A program made the translations under genes and the position numbers. This document shows positions 1 through 8,852 of a stretch of DNA of 64,000 nucleotides, piece by piece. Source of the stretch: Mycoemilia scoparia (Eukaryota > Kickxellomycota > Kickxellomycetes > Kickxellales > Kickxellaceae); assembly GCA_027575805.1 (NCBI GenBank), contig JANBPU010000044.1:1-64000 (forward strand). The letters run 5' to 3'. Within the stretch, counting starts at the first letter, position 1; the number at the start of each line of letters is the position of its first letter. Under the pieces are notes generated by a model, which did no database searches, was not told the origin of the DNA, and worked only from the letters and a program-made list of their open reading frames with translations.

Positions 1-268
1 AAGACATCTAGAACAAACCTCACAGTCAATGCAGAGCACAATAAGGATATGTTTTCAACAACATCATAGCTAACCAAACCTCGCTTCAGCAAGAGGGTTG
101 GCTCCCATGAGATGTATTTGTGTTTATAAAAGCCCGTATTTCTAGACATCTAAAGGCCAATATTATAGCAATATATTTTCTCTATTACTATTACTATTTC
201 TATTACTATTACTATTATTGTTATCTATTTGATTAACTCATTGCTGTTCATAGCCTTACTTTGTCACA
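1..268 (+). promoter_or_regulatory. Promoter and repeat-rich leader of paralogue 1
   Basis: This stretch is shared, with small changes, upstream of all four secreted paralogues. It holds a TATA-like motif (TTTATAAAAGCC, near 122-133), a conserved segment CATCTAAAGGCC about 25 bases further on, and then a leader at about 181-220 made of six-base steps of the type TATTAC/TATTTC. The other copies carry the same repeat with different step numbers. Expression from the TATA box is an inference. Confidence 0.5.
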
Positions 269-925
269 ATGAAACTCTTTGGTCTACCAACCGCTGCTGT
301 ATCACTTCTATGTCTCTCATCCGCACTTGCAAGCGCCGAAACCAGCAAAAACTATCAAGTCGAAAGCAAGATCATTCACGAGGTTGAACTACCGGGTATG
401 ATTATACCACGTTATGTGACTATAACACCCTCTTTGCAAGTACTTGGTCACGCCACTGGAGACATCTGTGGAGACGAACCTACATTCTCTGCCAACACGA
501 CAGCCAGATACCATTTCGTTGTAACATGGTTTGGTGGGAGGGTAATCAAAGAATATAACTGCGAGATTCCAAAGGGGAAGGACCAGAAAAAGACATGCGA
601 AATAGGTATAAATCATCAAAATCCCAAAAGGTGTGGAAATCTTTTGAAGGTCATCATCACCTCTTCCAGCTATGAAGAGACGCCAAGATATACAATCAAT
701 ACTGGAGCTACCGGGGAGAATGGTGGCCATGTGAAAGCTGATGTCAAGGTCGATTTAAGTGCAAATGCAAAAATTAGTCTCACTGATTCTGGAAGTATAA
801 ATCCAACTGGCCAAAGATGTATACGCAGGAGATGGGATGCTATTGGGAATAGAAAATTGCGTCCTGTTAAGCTCAACAAGGAATTTAATATTGTCGATGT
901 GACTTCGGATAGCAGCTATTGTTAA
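269..925 (+). CDS. Secreted six-cysteine protein, paralogue 1
   Basis: This 218-aa protein belongs to a family with four members in this window. Residues 1 to about 23 form a signal peptide (MKLFGL start, hydrophobic core, SALASA cleavage region), so it is probably secreted. The mature part has six cysteines, the last being the C-terminal residue, which would allow three disulfides. There is one NTT N-glycosylation site in the motif FSANTTARYHF, shared by all four copies. I recognise no domain and cannot assign a function. The ATG follows a TATA-like box near position 125 and a leader of TATTAC/TATTTC repeats, both shared with the other copies. Its middle third is nearly identical to paralogue 4, while its last third is nearly identical to paralogue 2. 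Confidence 0.85.
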   Translation: MKLFGLPTAAVSLLCLSSALASAETSKNYQVESKIIHEVELPGMIIPRYVTITPSLQVLGHATGDICGDEPTFSANTTARYHFVVTWFGGRVIKEYNCEIPKGKDQKKTCEIGINHQNPKRCGNLLKVIITSSSYEETPRYTINTGATGENGGHVKADVKVDLSANAKISLTDSGSINPTGQRCIRRRWDAIGNRKLRPVKLNKEFNIVDVTSDSSYC

Positions 926-1020
926 AACTAGTTATTTTTTGTTTAATCGCTTTTCTCAATTGTATTTATCAAATTAAAAAAAGCTCAATTATAATCATTA
1001 AACCAACATTACAATGTGGA

Positions 1021-1130
1021 TTGTAATTTTTGAAGGGTGAAAGTTCACTAGTAAAACTGGACATCCATTTGGCTGTGATTACCCCTATAATCATTGGTCA
1101 CCAAAATTTACCCTAAAAAATTATTACCCT
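1021..1130 (+). mobile_element. Family A short inverted-repeat element, copy A1
   Basis: The ends are inverted repeats (ATTTTTGAAGGG and, changed here, CCCTAAAAAATTATTACCC). The core contains ACTAGTAAAACTGG and CATTTGGCTGTGATT, which I use to define the plus orientation of the family. There is no coding capacity, so it is MITE-like. It starts about 95 bp after the stop codon of paralogue 1. Confidence 0.75.
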
Positions 1131-3288
1131 AATGAATTGTTTGCATAATTATTTTGATAGTAAGAAAATTAATATAAAAAATGTGCAAAGTTAGGCCATT
1201 CCCATATCTACCTAGACTATACATCGAGATAAATATCACGTGGGATAATCGATTGATACCCAAATTTTTATACTGTTAATTGGTTATACTTGTAAACATT
1301 AATAGGGAATATACTAATGTGCTTATCATCAAATAATTAGTTTGCAATTCAAATCAACAGGATTTCTTTCGTAAATCCTCATCATAGATCGGGAAATGGC
1401 TATCAGAACTGCATTTTGTAAGATATCCCTTAAAAACTAAACTAAAATAAGCGATTCAATTTAATGGGTCTTTCTCACAAAAAAACTAAATCTATAGCCG
1501 AAATGCAAAAAGCGTTGAGGCCGATGGGCTCAGGGAAAGTAAGTATATACAATAGCCACAGTCATGACTCTATTCTCTATACTAGTTGCCAATTGAATTG
1601 ACAAGAGAGAGAGACAAAAATATTGCCAGATTATACAAATATCAGTTAGAAAATAGACTAATGTAAATAAATAAACAATGATAATAAATGAGTAACCAGT
1701 CACTGCTTCTACTTGTAATAAACACAGTTACTCACCGACACAAACACAAATAGAGCAAGTACCCTAAAAGCCTCATTTCCTAAATTGGACTTTACTCTTG
1801 GCTGTTTGGGTGTTTGTAGATATTTTTGATTTACACATCTTGAATTTGATGAAGAGTTTCACATCACCAGTAAAAGATGGAGAGGGGGCTACATTTCCAG
1901 TACTAGAGTGACAATAGCGACTACTAATGTTGACATATACACTTGTGAATCTTTACAGGGTTTGTATCCCTATATTGGAGGCAGTTTGCATTAGAGACAC
2001 TTCTACAGAGCAATTACATTTAGCCCATCAATTGACTGATCTTTGTTGGATTCAATATGTTTTGCGACCTCAAGACATTTGTAATTAAATGTAATATCCA
2101 TGAGTGTAAATACTCAAGAAACGCCTTCAACTATAATTATATATCCATACATTTTCGAGAGCGTGGCTATAATTATATGTAGGTAAATAGTGATTGTGAT
2201 GTATTGCCTGGTAGGTTATTAAATAGAAATTTAAAAAAGAACTTTCTCATTAGTCTCTGAATAGGGAGGCTTTTTGTTTATAAAGTACAATAAATTTGAA
2301 TCGAAAGCGAGATTAGAGAAAAAACAGAAGGCAATATAATGGTTTTTGCAACTTTCGCAGACGTACACAAATGAACAATGGAAGATTGAGGAGACGAAAT
2401 GTAATGCAAAAATCATAATGAGAGCAAATCCTATTAATAGCTTTTTGTATGTGTACTACTACTCCTTCCCACTCTGTTGTCAACAACACTGTGTACAAGA
2501 AAAGCCGTTGTAAAGAGAATCTAGGTTACTGGGCCAAGCCACCTCTTCCTTTTAGCTCCCTCCCTCTTTCTTTCTCTCTGTAAGGCTAAATGGAGAAATT
2601 GATGTTTTAGCTATCCTGTTTGGTAAAATAGATCCATTGTCCCTTCTGTCTCTCACTTTCAAAACAGACTCTGCATCTATCAGAAGCAGTGGTACTATAA
2701 ACCATGGAAGTGAACAGTCAAAAGGGGAGTGGGGTGATACATGGTATGTATATGCTCTATATATTTGCATTTATTTCACAAATGAGTAGTATTGTAACAC
2801 TCTATTTGTGCATCTCTTGAATATTTATGGATAAATCAAGTTGGGAATTGCATGTTTATCCAGCATACACATACGCTAACTCACTAGTTTTATGTAGAAG
2901 AGCAGGGGCTTTAAATGAGCATAGACTTGTAGGAATAACAGAGCTATTTCAAGCGAAAAAGAAATCTTCAAGGATGATTTTGGAATGAAGGTCCATATTC
3001 ATAATTACATATTGCCAAGCTCAAGTGAAGTTTCAAGGGTCTATTACCTTTTTTCTCTCTCCATTCATTTCCTCACCTTTCCCTTTGAACCTCCTTTTAT
3101 AGATATATTCGACATCTAAAACTACCTTTCATAGAACATCTTGTATTTCTAACAAAATCTACTTTGGAAACTCTGTTTCCTTGTATTAGACTCCCTTGAT
3201 CAACCGCACCATACTAATTGACCTAGCTAGGGCTTTTGGGGAGAATCACGATTACTATTAATACTAACGCCAAGAGCAACCAGAATTA
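1131..3288. other. Intergenic, no gene seen
   Basis: AT-rich sequence without a convincing reading frame. Open frames at 2231-2770 on the minus strand are short and unlike known proteins. The last 300 bases are pyrimidine-rich and probably include the promoter and leader of the GPCR gene. Confidence 0.5.
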
Positions 3289-5694
3289 TTGATGGGAATT
3301 GATATAGGCGAGGCGCTAAAGTTTGCTGCTGGAAATGGTACACCAGAATCGGTCCACACAACCTCGTTCGAGCTCCCAGATGTCGGGTTTCTCAAGGTCA
3401 TCTATATTAAGCTAGGAGCCTGGTCAAATGTCGGCTATGTCCTCAGCATTGTATCCATCGTATGCTCACTGCTTGTTATTGGAACCGTCTTGGCCCACAT
3501 ATCCCACCATGGCATCAGGGAGCGCCCATCGTTTCGTCTATCAGCCTCCCTAGCTATATCCGATATCCTATGCTCGGTTTTTCAAATCCTGGTCTTTCAA
3601 TTTCCAAACATATTTTCCAATGCCAGCGAAAAATCCATCAGGGGCTTCATTTATATGTTCCAAGCTGGGCTGGTATCTTTTGTCTACCTCACCAGCTGTA
3701 TTGTTATCCAGTTAATATTGACTGTTGCCATGAACAAGCACTGGTTGGCCCGAAAAATCAGTCCCTGGTATGAGGTTGTGGCGTGGCCCTTGTCCATGAT
3801 TACTGCCTCGTCTTCGATGGTCGCGTTTGACCATATCAAATGGCTCAAGGCATTCAACTCGCTAGTGTTCATTGATCAAACCAAGCAAAAGATGATGACC
3901 ACCATCGGTGGGGTGTATTCGATCAATCTCTTTTGTATCCTGGTGTGCTCCATAACATGCATTATTATATGTTTCAAGATATGGCCAGTATGGTCGACTT
4001 CTTCCAAGCTTAGGCCGGCTGAAGGGTTCAATAACAGCAATGTAACCACTGGGACAGCTATATTTAATACCATTGTTGGTGCAGAGGTTACTCAATCGAA
4101 CAACTTTGTTAGCCGCCAAAACACTGTGTGCAACACAAAGAAAAGAACAGATGTTATTACGATAGTTGATCCCAAGTATCCATATTCCAACGAAAGGAGC
4201 ACTGACCTTTCAGTGACAGTTATTGATGCAAAAAGCGATATCCAGTATGGCCAAAGAAAAAGCATTTCCGATGTCCGTCTCAGTAGCTCTCATGGCACCT
4301 CTTCGTTGTTTGGTAGTCGTAATAACCGTTCCAGCTCATGCTCAAATGTCCACAACCGCCGTACAAATAAAGTACGACTGGCTATACTGCGTATACTTTT
4401 ATACCCGGCAATTCCAGCAATAACCCAGCTGCCCCTGATAATAACGCTTCTTTCAAGCCATCCTGCGTCTGCGCTTACAATATCTGCTGTTGTGTTGCCA
4501 GCATCCCAGGGTATAATTAACTTTATCCTGTTCTTTATGAATCCCATGTTTGATCCAATGTGGTCAAAGGCAGTCAAAAAGTATCGCCACTATGGTTTTC
4601 TAGGACGAGGTGGCACTGGAAGCAATCCTGATGTGAACGAAAAGCAAATAACAGAAAACTCAGTCGAGATATCTGTGGATCAGTTAGAGTTACCACACGT
4701 AGCTGCTACTGCTAACACAACAAAGAAAGGTAGCGCTGGTGGCGATTTATCCAACTCGCTTGTGGGGACAAGCCACACCGATTTTGAACTTACTAGTAGC
4801 GATAGCACTGACGCGCTATCTAGCCAAGCAACTAAAAAGCAACATCGTGGATGGTTTTCGTGGATTAGAACAACATCTTCATCATTGTGGCGCTCAGAAA
4901 GTACAACCAAAACTGGCTCTCCTATCCACTCAGCAGTTGAAATTACATCTAGAAGATACACGCGAGGAGGAATACCGACATCCACGCCCAGCTTCTACGA
5001 TGCATCCAACTCTCAACAAAGATTCAACACACCACCCACCACAATTTTTTCACCAATATGCAGAGCATTAAGTGTACCCAGCGAAAAAATAAGAAGATCA
5101 ATTAAGCGCCTCAGCAGGAAAAGTAACAATAGCAAAAGGAATTCGATGATAATCACGCCCCCATCCACCTCTACCAACAATGTAGTTATATCCTCACCTC
5201 TAAATATCAATGGTATGATTTATCCATTTTCGCCAAAGCCCGCAAACTCTGGCAGTGTGGTAGCTAGGGATACCGCTAATACTAGGCATATTGACTCAGT
5301 GGTTATCAGCAGTCATCAGATTAATCCTATTCCGATTTATAGACATCAGTGTCCAGCTAACTTCACGGCTAATAATACTAATGGCGCCGCTACTGCCAGT
5401 ATTGATAGTAATGACAACCCACTAGCAACAATTATTATTGCCAGAAACAACAGCATTCCGCAAAACAGAAACAATAGCAGCGTTAAAAAGAAAAATATTA
5501 ACCAACAGCAGCAACATTTACGCCAAAGCCTTCGTCCGAAGTTTGATCCAAGAACACCATGGGAATACCAGGATTCTCTAGATACTTTTTGTTCCTCATC
5601 GTTGCCAGTAATGAATAGCAACAGCTTCTTTAATTACTATAAAAGATATTCGACTGGGTCGGTGTCTACTAAAAGTGAAAGCATTGTTCTCTGA
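3289..5694 (+). CDS. Git3/cAMP-receptor-like G-protein coupled receptor
   Basis: This 801-aa protein has the layout of a fungal seven-helix receptor. Hydrophobic helices lie at about residues 46-70, 82-106, 119-147, 161-180, 203-230, 363-385 and 393-420. A long hydrophilic third intracellular loop separates helices 5 and 6. Helix 7 ends in NPMFDPMW, and a Ser/Thr/Asn-rich tail of about 375 residues follows. The family couples to heterotrimeric G proteins at the plasma membrane; the ligand cannot be inferred. An RGS gene lies at 36.7 kb, but linkage is probably chance. ATG codons at residues 1 and 2 both fit. The gene appears intronless. A frameshifted relative lies just downstream in opposite orientation. 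Confidence 0.8.
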   Translation: MMGIDIGEALKFAAGNGTPESVHTTSFELPDVGFLKVIYIKLGAWSNVGYVLSIVSIVCSLLVIGTVLAHISHHGIRERPSFRLSASLAISDILCSVFQILVFQFPNIFSNASEKSIRGFIYMFQAGLVSFVYLTSCIVIQLILTVAMNKHWLARKISPWYEVVAWPLSMITASSSMVAFDHIKWLKAFNSLVFIDQTKQKMMTTIGGVYSINLFCILVCSITCIIICFKIWPVWSTSSKLRPAEGFNNSNVTTGTAIFNTIVGAEVTQSNNFVSRQNTVCNTKKRTDVITIVDPKYPYSNERSTDLSVTVIDAKSDIQYGQRKSISDVRLSSSHGTSSLFGSRNNRSSSCSNVHNRRTNKVRLAILRILLYPAIPAITQLPLIITLLSSHPASALTISAVVLPASQGIINFILFFMNPMFDPMWSKAVKKYRHYGFLGRGGTGSNPDVNEKQITENSVEISVDQLELPHVAATANTTKKGSAGGDLSNSLVGTSHTDFELTSSDSTDALSSQATKKQHRGWFSWIRTTSSSLWRSESTTKTGSPIHSAVEITSRRYTRGGIPTSTPSFYDASNSQQRFNTPPTTIFSPICRALSVPSEKIRRSIKRLSRKSNNSKRNSMIITPPSTSTNNVVISSPLNINGMIYPFSPKPANSGSVVARDTANTRHIDSVVISSHQINPIPIYRHQCPANFTANNTNGAATASIDSNDNPLATIIIARNNSIPQNRNNSSVKKKNINQQQQHLRQSLRPKFDPRTPWEYQDSLDTFCSSSLPVMNSNSFFNYYKRYSTGSVSTKSESIVL

Positions 5695-5909
5695 CGATCT
5701 TGTCAACAACGACATTTGAATAATTTAACACGATTTATTGTTTTACTTTCCCTTTTCACGACAATTTCTTCCCAACCATTTTTTTGATTTTTATGAAATG
5801 AAAACTTTACTCTATATATAGCATTTTACATTATTGATAGTGCAGATGTTTATAACAACTGGTGTTTTATTTACATTAATCCATAAAAATAGCAACATAA
5901 TATTAAATA

Positions 5910-6320
5910 TCAAAGCCCCTTACCTATTCCTATGACCTTGGGGGTCGTCAAGGGACACGAACCGGCAGATCCGCCTTTTATAATTTTTTGCCCTATGCAC
6001 CGATAAAGACTTCCCCACATTGGATCCAGCATCGGGCTCATAAGGAACACAGTAGACTCAATAATCCCCTGGATTGCTGCCAGCAAAAGAACAATCATCC
6101 CAAAGTTATAACTCGAATACTTGATGGATACAAATATTGGGTTGGCTACTATTATCAACAGTGGAACTATCGGATACAGTATCGTTCAATTATCCCAAAC
6201 ACTGCATTCCTGCGACGTTTCTTGATATATTTTGGCATTTTTTCCGTCACTTGGGTTGAGGCTAGACCAGTCTCGTCATCGGGAACACCGGTTACAATAC
6301 CCTTTCTTGGACTTAGATGA
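5910..6320 (-). pseudogene. Frameshifted GPCR 3'-end relic
   Basis: Read on the minus strand, this segment encodes the end of a third loop (ending in KKRRRNAVFGIIER), then, in another frame, ILYPIVPLLIIVANPIF and IESTVFLMSPMLDPMW. These match helix 6 and the helix 7 end of the neighbouring receptor (RILLYPAIPAITQLPLII and NPMFDPMW). The two parts are joined by a frameshift near 6180-6187. No part corresponding to helices 1-5 is seen upstream; secreted paralogue 2 and its repeats occupy that space. It is best read as a truncated, dead receptor copy arranged tail-to-tail with the intact gene. Confidence 0.7.
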
Positions 6321-6442
6321 GTAATTTGATAACTACCCTCTTCTCGAATTTTTCATTTTGATACTCGTATCCAGTATTGTTGAGGCGTTATTCAAAGTAC
6401 TAGGGCTCAAATTTATCAAATAGTCACCTTGATCATAAGGCT

Positions 6443-6555
6443 AATAATTTTTTCAGGGTAAATTTTGGTGACCAATGATTATAGGGTCAATCACAGCCAA
6501 ATGGATGTCCAGTTTTACTAGTAAACATTCACCCTTCAAAAATTATGATCCATAT
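6443..6555 (-). mobile_element. Family A element, copy A2
   Basis: Minus-orientation copy with AATCACAGCCAAATGGATG and CCAGTTTTACTAGTAAAC, closed by CCCTTCAAAAATTATGATCC. It abuts ATATTGTAAATGATATT, about 100 bp after the stop of paralogue 2. This is the same side of the same sequence where copies A1 and A6 sit. Confidence 0.8.
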
Positions 6556-6655
6556 TGTAAATGATATTATAATGCTGGTTTAATTATTATAATTGAGCTT
6601 TTTTTAATTTGATAAATATAGCTGAAAAAGCAATTGAACAAAAAGTAAATGTGTT

Positions 6656-7312
6656 TTAACAATAGCTGCTACCAGAAGTCACATCGACAATATTAAATTC
6701 CTTGTTGAGCTTAACAGGGCGCAATTTTCTATTCCCAATAGCATCCCATCTCCTGCGTATACATCTTTGGCCAGTTGGATTTATTCTTCCAGAATCAGTG
6801 AGACTAATTTTTGCATTTGCACTTAAATCGACCTTGACATCAGCTTTCACATGGCCACCATTCTCCCCGGTAGCTCCAGTATTGATTGTATATGTTGGTG
6901 TCTCTTCGTATCTGGAAGAAGCGATGTCGACCTTCAAAAGCTTTCCACACCCTTTGGGATTATGAGCATGTATCCCTATATCACACGTCTTTTTCTGGCC
7001 TTTCCTCTTTGGAATCTCGCAGTTATATTCTTTGCTTAGCTTCCCACCAAACCATTTTACAACGAAATGATATCTGGCTGTCGTGTTAGCAGAGAATGTA
7101 GGCTCTTCTCCACAGATGTCTCCACTGGTGTGACCGAGTACTTGCAAAGAGGGTGTTATAGTCACATAACGTGGTATAATCATACCTGGTAGTTCAACCT
7201 TGTGAATGATCTTGCTTTTGACGTGATAGTTTTTGCTGGTTTCGGTGCTTGCAAGTGCGGATGAGAGACATAGAAGTGCTACAGCAGCGGTTGGTAGACC
7301 AAAGAATTTCAT
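6656..7312 (-). CDS. Secreted six-cysteine protein, paralogue 2
   Basis: This is a 218-aa member of the four-gene secreted family, with a signal peptide in residues 1 to about 23 and six mature cysteines at conserved places, the last at the C-terminus. Function is unknown. Residues from about 143 to the end differ from paralogue 1 at only two positions, whereas the preceding stretch (DIGIHAHNPKGCGKLLKVDI) is clearly different. About 1 kb of sequence upstream of the start is also shared with paralogue 3, so the gene lies in a segmental duplication rather than being a retrocopy. Confidence 0.85.
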   Translation of the reverse strand: MKFFGLPTAAVALLCLSSALASTETSKNYHVKSKIIHKVELPGMIIPRYVTITPSLQVLGHTSGDICGEEPTFSANTTARYHFVVKWFGGKLSKEYNCEIPKRKGQKKTCDIGIHAHNPKGCGKLLKVDIASSRYEETPTYTINTGATGENGGHVKADVKVDLSANAKISLTDSGRINPTGQRCIRRRWDAIGNRKLRPVKLNKEFNIVDVTSGSSYC

Positions 7313-8355
7313 TGTGACAAAGTAAGGCTATGAACAGCAATTAATCAAATAGATAGCAATAATAGAAATAGAAATAGAAATAGTAATAGTAATAGAGAAA
7401 ATATATTGCTATGACATCGGCCTTTAGATGTCTCGAAATACGGGCTTTTATAAACACAAATACATCTTATGGAAGCCAACCCTCTTGCTGAAGCGAGGCT
7501 TGGTTAGCTATGATGTTGTTGAAAACATATCCTTATTGTGCTCTGCATTGACTGTGAGGTTTGTTCTAGATGTCTTTTTCTCTCTCTTCTCTATTCTCTT
7601 TTTTGTTTTACCAAATTGGGGACTGATTTTCGCAACTGGTGTTGCCAACGATATGAACCATTATTCTTAAACATTATTTCACTGATGTATGTTTTGTTGT
7701 AACTTTTGGCATCAGAAACACAAACATTTTAAACCACAGCTCCCATTCGGCCGTTTTGCTTTGTACCTTTTCAAACAAGATGTTGATTTTGGAGGTGATA
7801 AAATTTAATTCTTCAAGGAAAAAGTAAATTTAATAGAAAAACGATCCAAAGAAAAAATGTGCTAGTGAATAGTTTGGAGATTATATATAGACATGATCAT
7901 AAGTGGCTTAGATATGGCTGCTATGTTCGGAGCTCCTATAGCCCCGTGGTATGTTTGCTACCCTGGGGAATACCGGGTCGCTCACTGCCTAACAATTTGA
8001 GCATTTATGTCCAAATTGAAAAACTTGAGACGAGGAAGTCCAAAGTCATTTTATTGTCATGGGAGATGGGGCACACATTGCTTATATGAATCCAGAAAAT
8101 AAGCCCTACCTGAAAAACATACTAAAATTTATTATCATCATAACATTATAAGAACTCCCTGCCAAGCACTAAATGGCTGGTGGCTTGTTGATATTGAGTA
8201 GCTGGATATACTGCCCTGAGTGTCCCTCTATGGCCATAGCAGCATCCAAAACATAAATGATTTATTTATGTGTCGAAATACGAATCAAGGTCTGGAAATA
8301 TCAAACCACATTTCCCCATACATAAACTGAATAATCCGGCAATTTAAGGTTTTAA
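7313..8355 (-). repeat. Duplicated upstream segment of paralogue 2
   Basis: This segment begins with the promoter and repeat leader of paralogue 2 (TATA-like box as TTTATAAACAC near 7448). It continues into non-coding sequence that reappears upstream of paralogue 3 at about 18297-19340, and in part upstream of paralogue 4 at 23595-24250. A clear shared block is 8010-8340 against 18990-19335 (for example GCCATAGCAGCATCCAAA). About 200 bases at 7790-8000 differ from the paralogue 3 unit. I see no gene in it. Confidence 0.7.
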
Positions 8356-8379
8356 AGGAATATATATATATATATATTG

Positions 8380-8492
8380 GCGATAATTTTTGAAGGGTGA
8401 AAGTTTACTAGTAAAATTGGACACCCATTTGGCTGTGATTTCCCCTATAATCATGGTCCCCAAAATTCACCCTTCAAAAATTATGATCCATA
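8380..8492 (+). mobile_element. Family A element, copy A3
   Basis: Typical copy with ATTTTTGAAGGGTGAAAG, ACTAGTAAAATTGG, CATTTGGCTGTGATT and CCTTCAAAAATTATGATCC. It is inserted next to an AT dinucleotide run, at the far end of the duplicated segment. Confidence 0.8.
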
Positions 8493-8504
8493 TGTATGTA
8501 TATA

Positions 8505-8637
8505 TGGGGAGCTATTTTTGAAGGGCCAAGTTTTACTAGTAGGCCAGTTTCAATTTGCATACTAGCCAGCCTATATTATCATTGACCAACGCATCATCAT
8601 GTACTATCTGCATTTAACCTTTCAAAAATAACCACAC
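8505..8637 (+). mobile_element. Family A element, divergent subtype, copy A4
   Basis: This copy keeps the ends (ATTTTTGAAGGGCCAAG and CCTTTCAAAAATAACC) and ACTAGTAGGCCAGTTTC, but has a different centre that includes GCCAGCCTATATTATCATTGA. The same centre appears inverted at 59264-59398, so this is a real subtype. It sits only about 12 bp after copy A3. Confidence 0.65.
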
Positions 8638-8852
8638 TTATGTATGAAAGTATAGAGATTATAGTAGTTAAAGAATCAGAAAAAAGAAAAAGGTTCATGT
8701 GCAGGGCTATAAAACGAATGTGGTATCTTTTGTATTATGTAAATTTCCTTATTGATACAAACAGTATGACGGATTAAAAATAGAGATAAAGAAATATTAT
8801 CTCGCGTTTATGTGGTTCTCAAGAATCGGATAGATCACAAAACTAATATGGT

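Noticed and set aside
389..879. Open frames on the minus strand opposite secreted paralogue 1 (and the equivalent frames opposite the other copies)
   Set aside because: They are antisense shadows of the conserved secreted protein; they repeat only because the coding strand is duplicated.
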